A stretch of 64,000 nucleotides of DNA from Corynebacterium imitans (GCF_000739455.1 NZ_CP009211.1:496001-560000); one strand, 5' to 3'; shown: positions 29,736-39,296, numbered from the stretch's first letter. Notes: generated from the letters alone by a model not told the origin. Numbers and translations: made by a program.

Positions 29736-30013
29736 AGTCCTGCCTCCAGACACTGGCCGGTGGTTTCATCGACGTGGTAGGCCGCCTGGGCGGTTAAGTC
29801 CATGTTGCCGGCGATGCGGTGGGCGGCCTCCCGCAACTCGTCGGCCTTGGTGTTAGCACAGGCAATGGCGCTGTCGACGGCGCGGGCGAAGTTGGCTACG
29901 GGCCCGAGTTCGGGGATGGGGAGATGCGTCAGGTGGTTGAGCGCACCGGCGTCGGCGCGCAGGGAGTCGGTGTGCGAGTTGACGAGCGAGGCTTCGAGTT
30001 CAAATATGTCCAT
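29732..30013 (-). CDS. EspC/DUF2580-like small helical protein
   Basis: 93 residues, all-helical prediction, no signal peptide. Size, composition and position next to a larger helical-domain partner resemble the ESX-secretion-associated EspC/WXG100-like proteins of Mycobacteriales, although no WXG motif is present. It overlaps the start of the NlpC/P60 gene by 4 nt. The assignment is tentative and rests mainly on architecture. Confidence 0.5.
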   Translation of the reverse strand: MDIFELEASLVNSHTDSLRADAGALNHLTHLPIPELGPVANFARAVDSAIACANTKADELREAAHRIAGNMDLTAQAAYHVDETTGQCLEAGL

Positions 30014-30108
30014 GCATTGTTAGACGCACGCAACGCGGGTCCGGTTCCCTCCGGAGGCGAAAAAGTTTAAAAAGGCGTCCGCGAACACGTCGTCTACCAT
30101 TGGGGCCT

Positions 30109-30744
30109 ATGGACATCACCATTGTGGAACACCCCCTGGCCGCCTCCCGCCTGACGATCATGCGCGACGAGCGCAGCAACAACGCCGCCTTCCGCGCCGC
30201 GCTCGCTGACCTCGGAGCCATGCTGATTTATGAGGCCTGCCGTGACCTCGAGGTGGAGACCTTTGACACCGCCACGCCCGTGGCCACCGCGCGCGGTTCG
30301 CGGCTGCGCACCCCGCCGATTATCGTGCCGATCATCCGCGCGGGTCTCGGCATGATCGACCCGGCGCTCTCGATGATTCCGGATGCGCAGGTCGGCTTCA
30401 TCGGCATGGCGCGCAACGAGGAGACCCACGAGCCGGTGCCATACTTGGAGGCGCTGCCGGAGGACCTGTCCGGCCAGCCGGTGTTCTTGGTTGACCCGAT
30501 GCTGGCCACCGGCGGTTCGCTCATCCACGCGATTGACCTGCTCGTGGCGCGCGGGGCGGACGATATTACGTGCGTGTGCATGGTGAGTGCGCAGCCGGGC
30601 GTCGATAAGCTCAAAGCTCACGGCGGGCCGGTCCGCCTGATTACTGCGGCGATTGACCCGGGCCTCAACGAGCAGGCCTACATCGTGCCGGGCCTGGGGG
30701 ACGCGGGCGATCGCCTGTACGGGCCGCGCAACATCGACGTGTAA
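30109..30744 (+). CDS. upp: Uracil phosphoribosyltransferase
   Basis: 211 residues. Salvages uracil with PRPP to UMP. The PRPP loop [10 protein letters not shown] and the uracil-binding C-terminus (GDAGDRLYG) are typical. The ATG at 30109 is 8 nt after TACCAT (30095-30100), a probable leaderless start; the in-frame TTG at 30100 is rejected. Confidence 0.95.
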   Translation: MDITIVEHPLAASRLTIMRDERSNNAAFRAALADLGAMLIYEACRDLEVETFDTATPVATARGSRLRTPPIIVPIIRAGLGMIDPALSMIPDAQVGFIGMARNEETHEPVPYLEALPEDLSGQPVFLVDPMLATGGSLIHAIDLLVARGADDITCVCMVSAQPGVDKLKAHGGPVRLITAAIDPGLNEQAYIVPGLGDAGDRLYGPRNIDV

Positions 30745-30802
30745 GGGGGCGCGTAGACTTAACACGTTCAACACCTAAATCAGCGAGGCAGAAGGAGGCG
30801 CA

Positions 30803-32005
30803 GTGGCAGAAACGGCATCAATCGCCGCGGCCGTCGACGCTTGGGTGACGCAGCACCACGACGAGGTTTTGGGGTGGCGTCGCCATCTGCACTCGCACCC
30901 GGAGCTGTCCAACGAAGAGGTGGAGACCACCAAGTTCCTCCACGATGTGCTGGTCGCGCACGGTCTGCAGCCCGTGCCCTTTCCCGGCACCGGTCTGTAC
31001 GTGGACATCGGCCCGGAGACGGGGGATCGCCTCGCGTTTCGCGCGGACATCGACGCGCTGAAGGTCACTGAGCAGACCGGTCTGCCTTTCGCCTCGACGG
31101 TGCAGGGGATCTCCCACGCCTGCGGCCACGACGTGCACACCACCGTGGCCTTGGCGCTCGCCTGCGCGCTTGCCGACGTCGACCTGCCCCACGGCGTCCG
31201 CATCATCTTCCAGCCGGCCGAAGAGGTCATGGGCGGCGGCGCGCTCGACGTGATCAAGTGGGGCGGGCTCGAAGGCGTGCGCACCATCTACGCGCTGCAC
31301 GCGGAGCCGAAGCTGCGCGTTGGCCAGGTCGGTGTGCGCGCCGGGGCGATCACCTCGGCCTCGGACGTGCTGCGCCTGCGGGTCGAAGGCCCGGGCGGGC
31401 ACACCTCGCGCCCGCAGCTGACGGCCGATGTGGTCTACGCGCTCGGCGCGCTGATCACCCAGCTGCCCGCGCTGCTCTCGCGCCGTGTGGACCCGCGCAC
31501 CGGCACGGTGCTGGTCTTCGGGCACGTGGATGCGGGCGACGCGCCGAACGCGATCCCGAAGGCGGGCGTGCTGGAGGGCACGATCCGCACCGCGGATATC
31601 ACCACCTGGCGCGGCCTGGAGGACCTGCTCACGGACCTGATCGACCTGGTCGTCGCCCCGACTGGCTGCACGTACCACCTCGACTACGTGCGCGGGGTGC
31701 CGCCGGTGCTGAACGACGACGCGGCGACCGCCCTTGCCGCCACCGCCGGCCGCGCAGTCGACCCGCACGCGATCGTCACGGCCCCGCAGTCCTCCGGCGG
31801 GGAGGACTTCTCTTGGTACCTCGAACACGTCCCGGGCGCGATGGTGCGCCTCGGTGCGTGGAGCGGAGCGGGCGAGAAGTACGACCTGCACCAGGGCAAC
31901 CTGAACATCGACGAGCGCGCGATTGCCGTCGGCGTGCGCTTCTTCGGCTCGGTGGTGGAGCAGTACTTCAACGCACAATCAGCGTCGCCTGCGCCTGGCC
32001 GGTAG
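30803..32005 (+). CDS. amiA: M20-family amidohydrolase (N-acyl-amino-acid hydrolase type)
   Basis: 400 residues, cytosolic metallohydrolase. Metal-binding and catalytic segments: CGHDVHT, PAEEVMGGG, HAEPKL and GGEDFSWYL. These are the IAA-amino-acid hydrolase/hippuricase-like branch of M20. A GTG start has AAGGAGG upstream. Location between upp and the flavoprotein gene matches amiA in C. glutamicum, the reason for the symbol; the physiological substrate is unknown. Confidence 0.88.
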   Translation: MAETASIAAAVDAWVTQHHDEVLGWRRHLHSHPELSNEEVETTKFLHDVLVAHGLQPVPFPGTGLYVDIGPETGDRLAFRADIDALKVTEQTGLPFASTVQGISHACGHDVHTTVALALACALADVDLPHGVRIIFQPAEEVMGGGALDVIKWGGLEGVRTIYALHAEPKLRVGQVGVRAGAITSASDVLRLRVEGPGGHTSRPQLTADVVYALGALITQLPALLSRRVDPRTGTVLVFGHVDAGDAPNAIPKAGVLEGTIRTADITTWRGLEDLLTDLIDLVVAPTGCTYHLDYVRGVPPVLNDDAATALAATAGRAVDPHAIVTAPQSSGGEDFSWYLEHVPGAMVRLGAWSGAGEKYDLHQGNLNIDERAIAVGVRFFGSVVEQYFNAQSASPAPGR

Positions 32006-32055
32006 ACTGGCTCAGGAAAAATCTAGATTCACGTACATAAGGGGAGAAGAACTCG

Positions 32056-33462
32056 GTGTCGAAGAAGATCGTCATTGTTGGTGGAGGCCCGGCGGGCTAC
32101 GAGGCGGCGCTGGTCGCCTCGAACTACGGCGCGGAGATCGTCGTGGTGGAAGACCAGGGGGCTGGCGGTTCGGCGATCCGGAAGGACGTCGTGCCGTCGA
32201 AAAGCTTCATTGCGGGCGCCAACATTAAGACGGACTTGCGCCGCGCCGACGACATGGGGCTCAACCACGGCCTGGGCGAGGCGAAGCTGGCGCTGAGCGC
32301 GCTGAACAACCGTGTCGTGGCGTTGGCCGCCGAACAATCGCGCGACATCCGCGAGCAGCTCGACCGCGTGGGCGTGCAGTTTATCGACGGGCGGGCGCGC
32401 TTTACCGACGAGCAGAAGGGCCACACCACCCACAGCCTCGAGGTCGAGCTTGCCGACGGCACGACCGAGGAAATCACCTGCGACATGGTACTCGTCTGCA
32501 CCGGCGCGAGCCCGCGCGTGCTCAAGGGTGCGGAGCCGGACGGGGAGCGCATCCTCAACTGGCGCCAGATGTACAACCTGATCGAGATGCCCACCCACTT
32601 GATCGTGGTCGGCTCCGGTGTCACCGGTGCGGAGTTCGTCTCCGCCTTCGCCGAGCTGGGTGTGAAGGTGACCATGGTCGCCTCGCGCAACCGCATTCTG
32701 CCGCACGACGACGCGGATGCCGCCGACGTGCTCGAGACCGTCCTGGGCAACCTGGGTGTGCAGCTGGAGAAGGATGCGCGCGTCGAGCGCGTGGAAAACA
32801 CCGGTGACGGCGTGATCGTCCACACCACCGACGGGCGCGCCATCGAGGGCTCGCACGTGATGATGTCGATTGGCTCGATCCCGAACACCGCCGACCTGAA
32901 CCTGGAAGCTGCGGGCGTGGAGACCACCCCGTCCGGCCACATCCACGTCGACCGTGTTTCCCGCACCAACGTCGCCGGTATCTACGCAGCGGGCGACTGC
33001 ACCGACCTCATGCCGCTCGCCTCTGTCGCCGCGCAGCAAGGCCGCATCGCCGTCGACCACGCGCTCGGCGAGGGCGTGAAACCGCTGCGCATCAAGACTG
33101 TCGGCAACGCCGTGTTCACCCGCCCGGAGATCGCGGCGGTGGGCGTGACCGAGCAGGAGATCAAGGACGGCAAGATCGCCGCCGACGTGTACAAGCTGCC
33201 GCTGGCCACCAACGCGCGCGCGAAGATGCGCTCGCTGCAGCACGGCTTTGTCAAGATCTTCGCCCGCAAGGGCTCCGGCCAGGTCGTCGGTGGCGTGATC
33301 GTCGCGCCGACCGCCTCCGAGCTCATCCACTCGCTGACCATCGCGGTGGCGAACAACCTCACTGTCGCGCAGCTGGCCAATTCCATGGCGGTCTACCCGT
33401 CGCTGTCCGGCTCCGTGACGGAGGCGGCGCGCCGCCTGGTGAAGAAGTCAGATCTGGACTAG
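32056..33462 (+). CDS. lpdA: NAD(P)H-quinone dehydrogenase, LpdA type
   Basis: 468 residues, FAD-dependent pyridine nucleotide-disulfide reductase fold: GGGPAGYEAA, GSGVTGAEFVSA, and AAGDCTDLMPLASVA. The redox-active CxxxxC of true lipoamide dehydrogenases is absent (the equivalent reads SAIRKDVVPSK), as in the mycobacterial LpdA quinone reductase, so it should not act as E3. A GTG start follows AAGGGGAGAAG. The last codons and stop lie in a 19-bp sequence that recurs at 34043-34061. Confidence 0.9.
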   Translation: MSKKIVIVGGGPAGYEAALVASNYGAEIVVVEDQGAGGSAIRKDVVPSKSFIAGANIKTDLRRADDMGLNHGLGEAKLALSALNNRVVALAAEQSRDIREQLDRVGVQFIDGRARFTDEQKGHTTHSLEVELADGTTEEITCDMVLVCTGASPRVLKGAEPDGERILNWRQMYNLIEMPTHLIVVGSGVTGAEFVSAFAELGVKVTMVASRNRILPHDDADAADVLETVLGNLGVQLEKDARVERVENTGDGVIVHTTDGRAIEGSHVMMSIGSIPNTADLNLEAAGVETTPSGHIHVDRVSRTNVAGIYAAGDCTDLMPLASVAAQQGRIAVDHALGEGVKPLRIKTVGNAVFTRPEIAAVGVTEQEIKDGKIAADVYKLPLATNARAKMRSLQHGFVKIFARKGSGQVVGGVIVAPTASELIHSLTIAVANNLTVAQLANSMAVYPSLSGSVTEAARRLVKKSDLD

Positions 33463-33469
33463 ACCTGTC

Positions 33470-33577
33470 ATGTCTAAGGGCTTTTTGGACAAGGAGTCCA
33501 ACGACTTTTTGGACGGGATGTCTAAGGGCATTTTGGACATTCCCAGTAGCGGAAAGGCTGAATGGTTTTCGCTATAG
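33470..33577 (+). other. Short repeat-encoded reading frame, FLD-repeat peptide (left)
   Basis: ATG to TAG, 35 codons. The first 24 residues are three 8-residue repeats of the form (M/E)S-x-x-(F/I)LD-x: MSKGFLDK, ESNDFLDG, MSKGILDI. No clear Shine-Dalgarno. It could be a real small peptide or a consequence of the 24-bp DNA repeat period. Confidence 0.3.
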
Positions 33578-33962
33578 AAAAACGCCGCGAGCTGGTTGCC
33601 CTCGAGTCCCCTAATGTCGACAAAGCCATCACTCCGATGGCGTCGTTCAGAAGCGCGGATGAAAGTCCAAGGCCAACTACGCGGGAGCAGCGGTGCGTGT
33701 ATAGCCGCCGACGGCAGACCACCCTAAGACTCAAGGAGCACGTGCTTTAAGCCCTGGTCGCCGCCGACAGCCCCGAGATGATCTACACAGCCCCTGGCGG
33801 CGAGAGCTCTTCAGTGCGCAGCCTCCGGCAGCGGTACGCCACGGGCCGCACGGCCGGTGAGCCAACCTCACCTTGCCGAGGCAACGAAGCACGATCAAGC
33901 ACGGCGAAGCACCCCGTAACTGTCCTGCTTGTGACCGCAGCACAGACCACGAGAATGATCCG

Positions 33963-34040
33963 CTAGAAAGTGTCCAAGAACTCCATGGATTCCGTGTCCA
34001 ATAAGTCATTAGACTCCGTGTCCAAAAACTCTATAGACAT
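33963..34040 (-). other. Short repeat-encoded reading frame, FLD-repeat peptide (right)
   Basis: ATG to TAG on the minus strand, 25 codons: MSIEFLDT, ESNDLLDT, ESMEFLDT plus Phe. It is the counterpart of the frame at 33470-33577. Most differences between the two keep the S-x-x-(hydrophobic)LD pattern. Coding status uncertain. Confidence 0.3.
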
Positions 34041-34068
34041 AACAGATCTGGACTAGACCTGGACTAGT

Positions 34069-35331
34069 TCACAGCGCTGGGAACGCCCGCTGCGGGCATT
34101 CGTGCCGCGGGCAAGTCTCGCAGCCGGGCCCGATCGGGGTGGCGGAGTCCGGTGAGAGGTCGAGCCCGTCGGCGTAGACCATGCGGTCGGCGTGGGCTGC
34201 GTTGCAGCCGAGCGTCACCGCGTTTTCTTTCCGGGGCGCGCCGAATTCCACGGCGGGGCCCTGCACCATCCGCGCCACCCACATGTACGTGCGCCCGTCG
34301 GGCATGACGGAGACCTGCCGGGTGACGCGGTTTGGCGTTTCGAAGGCGCGGTGCACGACCCACAGGGGGCAGGTGCCTCCGCGCTGTGAGAAGTGGAACG
34401 AGGTGGTGGACTGCCGCTTCGAAATGTTGCCCGCCCGGTCGGTGCGGATGAACACGAAGGGGATTGCGGCGGCGCCGGGGCGCTGCAGGGTGCCGAGGCG
34501 CTGGCAGGTCGACTCGAAGCCGGTGCCGAAGCGGGCGGAGATGACGTCGATGTCGTAGCGGGTCTCCTCGGCCGCCTCCAGGAAGAGCGAGTACGGCATG
34601 GTGACGGCGGCGGCGAAGTATTGCGCGAGTCCGTGGCGGGCGAGTTGGCGGGCGCGGGGGGCGGCGATGGGGGAGACGTGGGCGTCGAGAAGCGGGCGGT
34701 GCGCGATGCGCGCGTAGTGGTAGGACAGCTCGAAGCACTGCTGGGCTTCGGTGAGCCCGGCGCGGACGCGGATTTCGCGGCTTGCGGCATCCGCGAGTGA
34801 GCGCTCGCCGGCGGTTGCCTGGTTGAAGCGGACGGTGTAGCCGTAGTCGCGGTCGAGCGCGCCGGCGATGCGGGTGAGCCGCAGTTGGCGGGCGTGGGCG
34901 CCGGCGGCGAAGTCTTCGGCGGCGCAGTCGAGGTCGTGGAAGTAGTTGTTGTGCTGCTGGAAGAAGTCGCGGACCACGATGTGCGGGTTGTTGGCGGTAC
35001 CGGCGAGTAGTGCGGGCAGCGCTTTGATGCCTTCGGCGACGGCGGGGTAGCGCAGGGCGATGTCTGCGAGGTCGGCGTCGGGGACGCCGGGAAGCAGCTC
35101 TGCGAGCTCGCCGGCGACTCGCTGTTCGGAGGCGGGGGAGAAGTAGCTGGCGTCGAGGCCGAACACCTGGGTGAGTTGCAAAAGCACGGTCACGGTGAGT
35201 GGCCGCTGGTCGTTTTCGAGCTGGTTGAGGTAGCTGGTGGAGATGCCGAGTTTGCGCGCCATGTCCACCTGGGTGAGCCCTTCGGTGGTACGCAGCGTGT
35301 GAATTCTTGCCCCCGCGTAGTGCTTGGCCAT
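34069..35331 (-). CDS. prpR: PrpR/RamB-type transcriptional regulator
   Basis: 420 residues: N-terminal XRE helix-turn-helix (ARKLGISTSYLNQLENDQRPLT, residues ~25-46), a central IrrE/ImmA-like domain, and a C-terminal short-chain-fatty-acyl regulator domain ending in cysteines (CETCPRHEC), like the Fe-S ligands described for mycobacterial PrpR. Divergent from prpDBC, so propionate-responsive activation of that operon is the likely role. The RamB paralogue is the alternative name. A 12-bp tandem CTGGACTAG repeat lies just past its stop. Confidence 0.88.
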   Translation of the reverse strand: MAKHYAGARIHTLRTTEGLTQVDMARKLGISTSYLNQLENDQRPLTVTVLLQLTQVFGLDASYFSPASEQRVAGELAELLPGVPDADLADIALRYPAVAEGIKALPALLAGTANNPHIVVRDFFQQHNNYFHDLDCAAEDFAAGAHARQLRLTRIAGALDRDYGYTVRFNQATAGERSLADAASREIRVRAGLTEAQQCFELSYHYARIAHRPLLDAHVSPIAAPRARQLARHGLAQYFAAAVTMPYSLFLEAAEETRYDIDVISARFGTGFESTCQRLGTLQRPGAAAIPFVFIRTDRAGNISKRQSTTSFHFSQRGGTCPLWVVHRAFETPNRVTRQVSVMPDGRTYMWVARMVQGPAVEFGAPRKENAVTLGCNAAHADRMVYADGLDLSPDSATPIGPGCETCPRHECPQRAFPAL

Positions 35332-35368
35332 CGCGTTTCGCCTTTGCTTCCCTGTCCTGAACTGTATG

Positions 35369-35391
35369 TTTACAAAGTTTACAAAATTTAC
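35369..35391. promoter_or_regulatory. Tandem TTTACAAA operator-like repeats between prpR and prpD
   Basis: TTTACAAAG, TTTACAAAA and TTTAC follow each other from 35369 to 35391, 38 nt upstream of the prpR start. RamB/PrpR regulators bind TTTGCAAA-type sequences, so this is a candidate site. A -10 for prpD, TAGTAT, lies at 35450-35455, giving a leader of about 65 nt. Confidence 0.5.
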
Positions 35392-35527
35392 GCGCCCGTG
35401 ACACTAATTTTCACACATTGGAGAATGACCTGGCACACATTTACGGCCCTAGTATGAGTTCCGACAACAGGGCCATCGCTTATCGACGCCCACTCGTCCC
35501 CACACAAGCCGAGGAGTTGCACTCACA

Positions 35528-37039
35528 ATGATCAACCATGAAGTTCGCACCCGGAAGTCCGCCGACGACTTCCCCATCGAAGAGCACCTTGCGTACAAGG
35601 TGGCCAAGGTTGCCGCTGACCCGGTCGAGGTTCCGGAAGACACCCGCGAGATGATCATCAACCGCATCATCGACAACGCGTCGGTCGCGGTCGCCTCCTA
35701 CGGCCGCCGTCCCGTCGCCACCGCCCGCGCGATGGCCGAGGCGCACCCGGTCGCCGAGGGTGGCGCGCAGATCTTCGGCATCGACGGTTCCTTCTCCGCA
35801 GAGTGGGCCGCCTTCGCCAACGGCACTGCCGTGCGTGAGCTGGACTTCCACGACACCTTCCTCGCCGCCGAGTACTCCCACCCGGGCGACAACATCCCGG
35901 CGCTGCTCGCCGTGGCCCAGCACAAGGGTCTCGACGGCAAGGCGCTGATCCGCGGCATCGCCACCGGCTACGAGATCCAGGTCAACCTGGTCAAGGGCAT
36001 CTGCCTGCACGAGTGGAAGATCGACCACGTCGCCCACCTCGGCCCGTCGGTTGCCGCAGGTATCGGCACCATGCTCGAGTTGGACGTGGACACCATCTAC
36101 CAGGCCGTCGGCCAGGCGCTGCACACCACGACCGCGACCCGTCAGTCCCGCAAGGGCCTGATCTCCTCCTGGAAGGCCTCCGCCCCGGCGTTCGCCGGCA
36201 AGATGGGCATCGAAGCCGTCGACCGCACCATGCGCGGCGAGGGTGCCCCGGCCCCGATCTGGGAGGGCGAGGACGGCTTCATCGCCTGGATGCTGCACTC
36301 CCCGGAGCGCACCTACATCGTCCCGCTGCCCGCAGACGGCGAGGCCAAGCGCGCAATCCTGGAGACCTACACCAAGGAGCACTCCGCCGAGTACCAGGCG
36401 CAGGCCCCGATCGACCTGGCGCGCCGCATGAAGCAGACCATCGCCGATGCCGGCAAGTCCACCGCCGACATCGAATCGATCGTCCTGCACACCTCGCACC
36501 ACACCCACTACGTCATCGGCACCGGCGCGAACGACCCGCAGAAGATGGACCCCACCGCATCCCGCGAAACCCTGGACCACTCGATTATGTACATGTTCGC
36601 CGTCGCGCTCGAGGACGGCACCTGGCACCACGTCAACTCCTACACCCCGGAGCGCGCCGGCCGGAAGGAAACCGTCGAGCTGTGGCACAAGATCTCCACG
36701 GTCGAAGACGAGGAGTGGACCCGCCGCTACCACTCGCAGGACCCGAACGAGAAGGCCTTCGGCTGCCGCGCCGTGATCACCTTCGCGGATGGCACCGTCA
36801 TCGAAGACGAGATGGCAGTTGCCGACGCCCACCCGTTCGGTGCCCGCCCGTTCGAGCGCGAAAACTACATCACCAAGTTCCGCACCCTGGCCGAGGGCAT
36901 CGTCACCCCGGAGGAGCAGGACCGCTTCCTCGCAGCCGTGCAGGACCTGGAAAACCTGAAAGACCTGTCCGAGCTCAACGTCGTGGTGAACGACGAAGCG
37001 AAGGCAAACGCACCTGAGATCCCGGGAGGTATCTTCTAA
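35528..37039 (+). CDS. prpD: 2-methylcitrate dehydratase PrpD
   Basis: 503 residues, MmgE/PrpD family. Dehydrates 2-methylcitrate in the methylcitrate cycle that oxidises propionyl-CoA to pyruvate and succinate. Typical segments: [54 protein letters not shown]. First gene of prpDBC; its stop directly abuts the prpB ATG. Confidence 0.95.
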   Translation: MINHEVRTRKSADDFPIEEHLAYKVAKVAADPVEVPEDTREMIINRIIDNASVAVASYGRRPVATARAMAEAHPVAEGGAQIFGIDGSFSAEWAAFANGTAVRELDFHDTFLAAEYSHPGDNIPALLAVAQHKGLDGKALIRGIATGYEIQVNLVKGICLHEWKIDHVAHLGPSVAAGIGTMLELDVDTIYQAVGQALHTTTATRQSRKGLISSWKASAPAFAGKMGIEAVDRTMRGEGAPAPIWEGEDGFIAWMLHSPERTYIVPLPADGEAKRAILETYTKEHSAEYQAQAPIDLARRMKQTIADAGKSTADIESIVLHTSHHTHYVIGTGANDPQKMDPTASRETLDHSIMYMFAVALEDGTWHHVNSYTPERAGRKETVELWHKISTVEDEEWTRRYHSQDPNEKAFGCRAVITFADGTVIEDEMAVADAHPFGARPFERENYITKFRTLAEGIVTPEEQDRFLAAVQDLENLKDLSELNVVVNDEAKANAPEIPGGIF

Positions 37040-37960
37040 ATGTTTGCACCAGAAAAAACGCCGCATGAGCGTCGTAAAGCACTGCGCGAATCGCTCGCCG
37101 CGGAGACCATCACGAAGCTGCCGGGCGCGTTCAACCCACTGACCGCGCGCCTGATCGAGGACATCGGCGCCTTCGAAGGCGTCTACGTCTCCGGCGCAGT
37201 GGTGGCCAACGACCTGGGCCTGCCTGACATCGGCCTGACCACCCTGTCTGAGGTGGCCAACCGCGGCGGCCAGATCGCGCGCGCCACCAACCTGCCGGTG
37301 CTCATCGACGCTGATACCGGCTTCGGCGAGCCTATGAGCGCCGCCCGCACCGTCGCCGAGTTCGAAGCCGCCGGCTTGGCCGCGCTGCACCTGGAGGACC
37401 AGGTCAACCCGAAGCGCTGCGGCCACCTCGACGGCAAGGAGGTCGTGCCGCGCGACCTGATGGTCCGTCGCATCACCGCCGCGGTGCGCGAGCGCTCCGA
37501 CGACCAGTTCGTCATCTGCGCCCGCACGGACGCCGCCGGCATCGAAGGCATCGACGAGGCCATCGAGCGCGCGAAAGCCTACGCGGATGCGGGCGCGGAC
37601 CTCATCTTCACCGAGGCGCTGTACTCGGAGGAGGACTTTGCAAAGTTCCGCGCCGCCGTCGACACGCCGCTTTTGGCCAACATGACGGAGTTCGGCAAGA
37701 CCGAGCTGCTCTCGGCAGAGACGCTGCAGAACCTCGGCTACAACGCCGTGATCTGGCCGGTGACCACCTTCCGCATCGCCATGGGCCAGACCGAGGCGAT
37801 GCTGCGTGACATCGCAGAAACCGGCATCCAGACCGAATGGCTGGACAAGATGCAGCACCGCTCGCGCCTCTACGAGCTGGTCCGCTACAACGAGTACAAC
37901 CAGTTCGACCAGTCCGTCTTCACCTACTCCAAGGACAGCTACAAGTCCACCTTCGAGTAG
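37040..37960 (+). CDS. prpB: 2-methylisocitrate lyase PrpB
   Basis: 306 residues, PEP-mutase/isocitrate-lyase superfamily. Cleaves 2-methylisocitrate to pyruvate and succinate. The active-site segment is NPKRCGHLDGKEVVP (the KKCGH-type loop with its Cys), and DADTGFGE binds the metal. No gap to prpD; 52 nt to prpC. Confidence 0.95.
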   Translation: MFAPEKTPHERRKALRESLAAETITKLPGAFNPLTARLIEDIGAFEGVYVSGAVVANDLGLPDIGLTTLSEVANRGGQIARATNLPVLIDADTGFGEPMSAARTVAEFEAAGLAALHLEDQVNPKRCGHLDGKEVVPRDLMVRRITAAVRERSDDQFVICARTDAAGIEGIDEAIERAKAYADAGADLIFTEALYSEEDFAKFRAAVDTPLLANMTEFGKTELLSAETLQNLGYNAVIWPVTTFRIAMGQTEAMLRDIAETGIQTEWLDKMQHRSRLYELVRYNEYNQFDQSVFTYSKDSYKSTFE

Positions 37961-38012
37961 GGCAGAAGCAGCCAACCCCCAACCCATTTCTTTCCAAAAA
38001 GGAGTACACATC

Positions 38013-39152
38013 ATGTCTGATCAGGAAATCCGCAAGGGCCTCGCCGGCGTCGTCGCCGACTACACCGCCATCTCTAAGGTCAACCCGGAGACCAACTCGC
38101 TGCTGTACCAGGGCTACCCGGTCCAGGAGCTGGCCGAGAACTGCACCTTCGAGGAGGTCGCCTACCTGCTGTGGCACGGCGAGCTGCCGGACGAGGCAGG
38201 CCGCGAGGAGTTCCGCAACGGCTGCATGACCAACCGCGACATCGACGAGGAGCTCATCCAGGTCATCAACTTCCTGCCGAAGGACTGCCACCCGATGGAC
38301 GTGCTGCGCACCGCAGTGTCCTTCCTGGGCACCCGCGACGAGTACAAGTTCACCCCGAACTCTGAGCACATCCGCAAGATCGGTACCCAGCTGCTCGCCC
38401 AGCTGCCCACCGTTGTGGCCACCGACATCCGCCGCCGCCAGGGCAAGGACTACATCGCCCCGACCAAGGACAAGGGCTTCGCCGAGAACTTCCTCTGGAT
38501 GGTCTTCGGCGACGAGGAGGGCTCCCCGGCCACCATCAAGTCCGACATCGAGGCTTTTGAGAAGTCGCTCATCCTGTACGCGGAGCACTCCTTCAACGCT
38601 TCCACCTTCACCGCGCGCACCGTCACCTCCACGCAGGCGGATGCCTGGTCCGCCATCACCGCGGCCATCGGCGCGCTGAAGGGCCCGCTGCACGGCGGCG
38701 CGAACGAGTTCGTCATGCACAACATGGTCGATGTCGGCTCGCCGGAGAACGCGGAGGAGTGGACGCTGAACAAGCTGAAGAACAAGGAGCTCGTCATGGG
38801 CTTCGGCCACCGCGTCTACAAGAAGGGCGACTCGCGCGTGCCCACTATGGAGGCCGCTTTCAAGAAGCTGGCTGCCGAGCACCCGGAGAAGGACGCCCAG
38901 AAGTGGGTGGAGATCTACGACATCATGGCCAAGACCATGTACGAGAACACCTCCATCAAGATCCGCCCGAACCTGGACTTCCCGTCCGGCCCGGCCTACT
39001 ACATCCTGGGCTTCGACATCGAGTTCTTCACCCCGCTGTTCGTCATGGCGCGCATCACCGGCTGGATCGCTCACATCATTGAGCAGTACGAGAACAACTC
39101 CCTGATCCGCCCGCTGTCCGCCTACAACGGCCCGGAGGAGCGTCACCTCTAA
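38013..39152 (+). CDS. prpC: 2-methylcitrate synthase PrpC
   Basis: 379 residues, citrate-synthase family. Condenses propionyl-CoA with oxaloacetate. Conserved regions: GPLHGGANE, GFGHRVYKKGDSRVP with the catalytic His, and RPNLDFPSGPAYY with the catalytic Asp. The AAAGGAGTACACATC leader gives a good Shine-Dalgarno for this ATG. Its linkage to prpD and prpB makes methylcitrate synthase more likely than the housekeeping GltA. Confidence 0.95.
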   Translation: MSDQEIRKGLAGVVADYTAISKVNPETNSLLYQGYPVQELAENCTFEEVAYLLWHGELPDEAGREEFRNGCMTNRDIDEELIQVINFLPKDCHPMDVLRTAVSFLGTRDEYKFTPNSEHIRKIGTQLLAQLPTVVATDIRRRQGKDYIAPTKDKGFAENFLWMVFGDEEGSPATIKSDIEAFEKSLILYAEHSFNASTFTARTVTSTQADAWSAITAAIGALKGPLHGGANEFVMHNMVDVGSPENAEEWTLNKLKNKELVMGFGHRVYKKGDSRVPTMEAAFKKLAAEHPEKDAQKWVEIYDIMAKTMYENTSIKIRPNLDFPSGPAYYILGFDIEFFTPLFVMARITGWIAHIIEQYENNSLIRPLSAYNGPEERHL

Positions 39153-39184
39153 GCGCCTGCCGCTTCTCGACGCCCCGCTCACCC

Positions 39185-39218
39185 CAGCCCGCCGCACCGC
39201 TTCGCCGCCGGCGGGCTG
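39185..39218 (+). terminator. Stem-loop after prpC
   Basis: CAGCCCGCCG (39185-39194) and CGGCGGGCTG (39209-39218) form a perfect 10-bp stem with a 14-nt loop, 33 nt after the prpC stop. No U-tract follows. Confidence 0.5.
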
Positions 39219-39290
39219 CGGCGTGTGTGAGCCCACCCCCGTTTCGCAGATTTCCCAAATAAAAATGACCATTACAGTCGGGATTAGCGG

Positions 39291-39296
39291 TATGAT
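39291..39296 (+). promoter_or_regulatory. -10 element of pyc
   Basis: TATGAT preceded by GCGG in an AT-rich region, about 65 nt before the pyc GTG. No clear -35 could be assigned. Confidence 0.5.

Larger units (their letters stand above)
33449..34061. repeat. ~0.6-kb element bounded by 19-bp direct repeats, with inverted 24-bp repeat ends
   Basis: CAGATCTGGACTAGACCTG occurs at 33449-33467, covering the lpdA stop, and again at 34043-34061. Just inside, three 24-bp units (33470-33541) face three related units on the minus strand (34040-33969); the two 72-bp arms agree at about 52 positions. Between them, 33578-33962 has no convincing gene, only broken short frames. The structure resembles a degenerate non-autonomous mobile element or integration that duplicated the 3' end of lpdA. 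Confidence 0.7.

Noticed and set aside
32056..33462. Dihydrolipoamide dehydrogenase (E3)
   Set aside because: The redox-active cysteine pair is absent, so the quinone-reductase LpdA type is the better call.
33562..33966. Two ~62-codon plus-strand frames inside the lpdA-prpR element
   Set aside because: No family resemblance, no ribosome-binding site, unlike neighbouring codon use; treated as remnant DNA.
35480..38014. 844-codon open frame opposite prpD-prpB
   Set aside because: Antisense shadow spanning two real genes and their junction.
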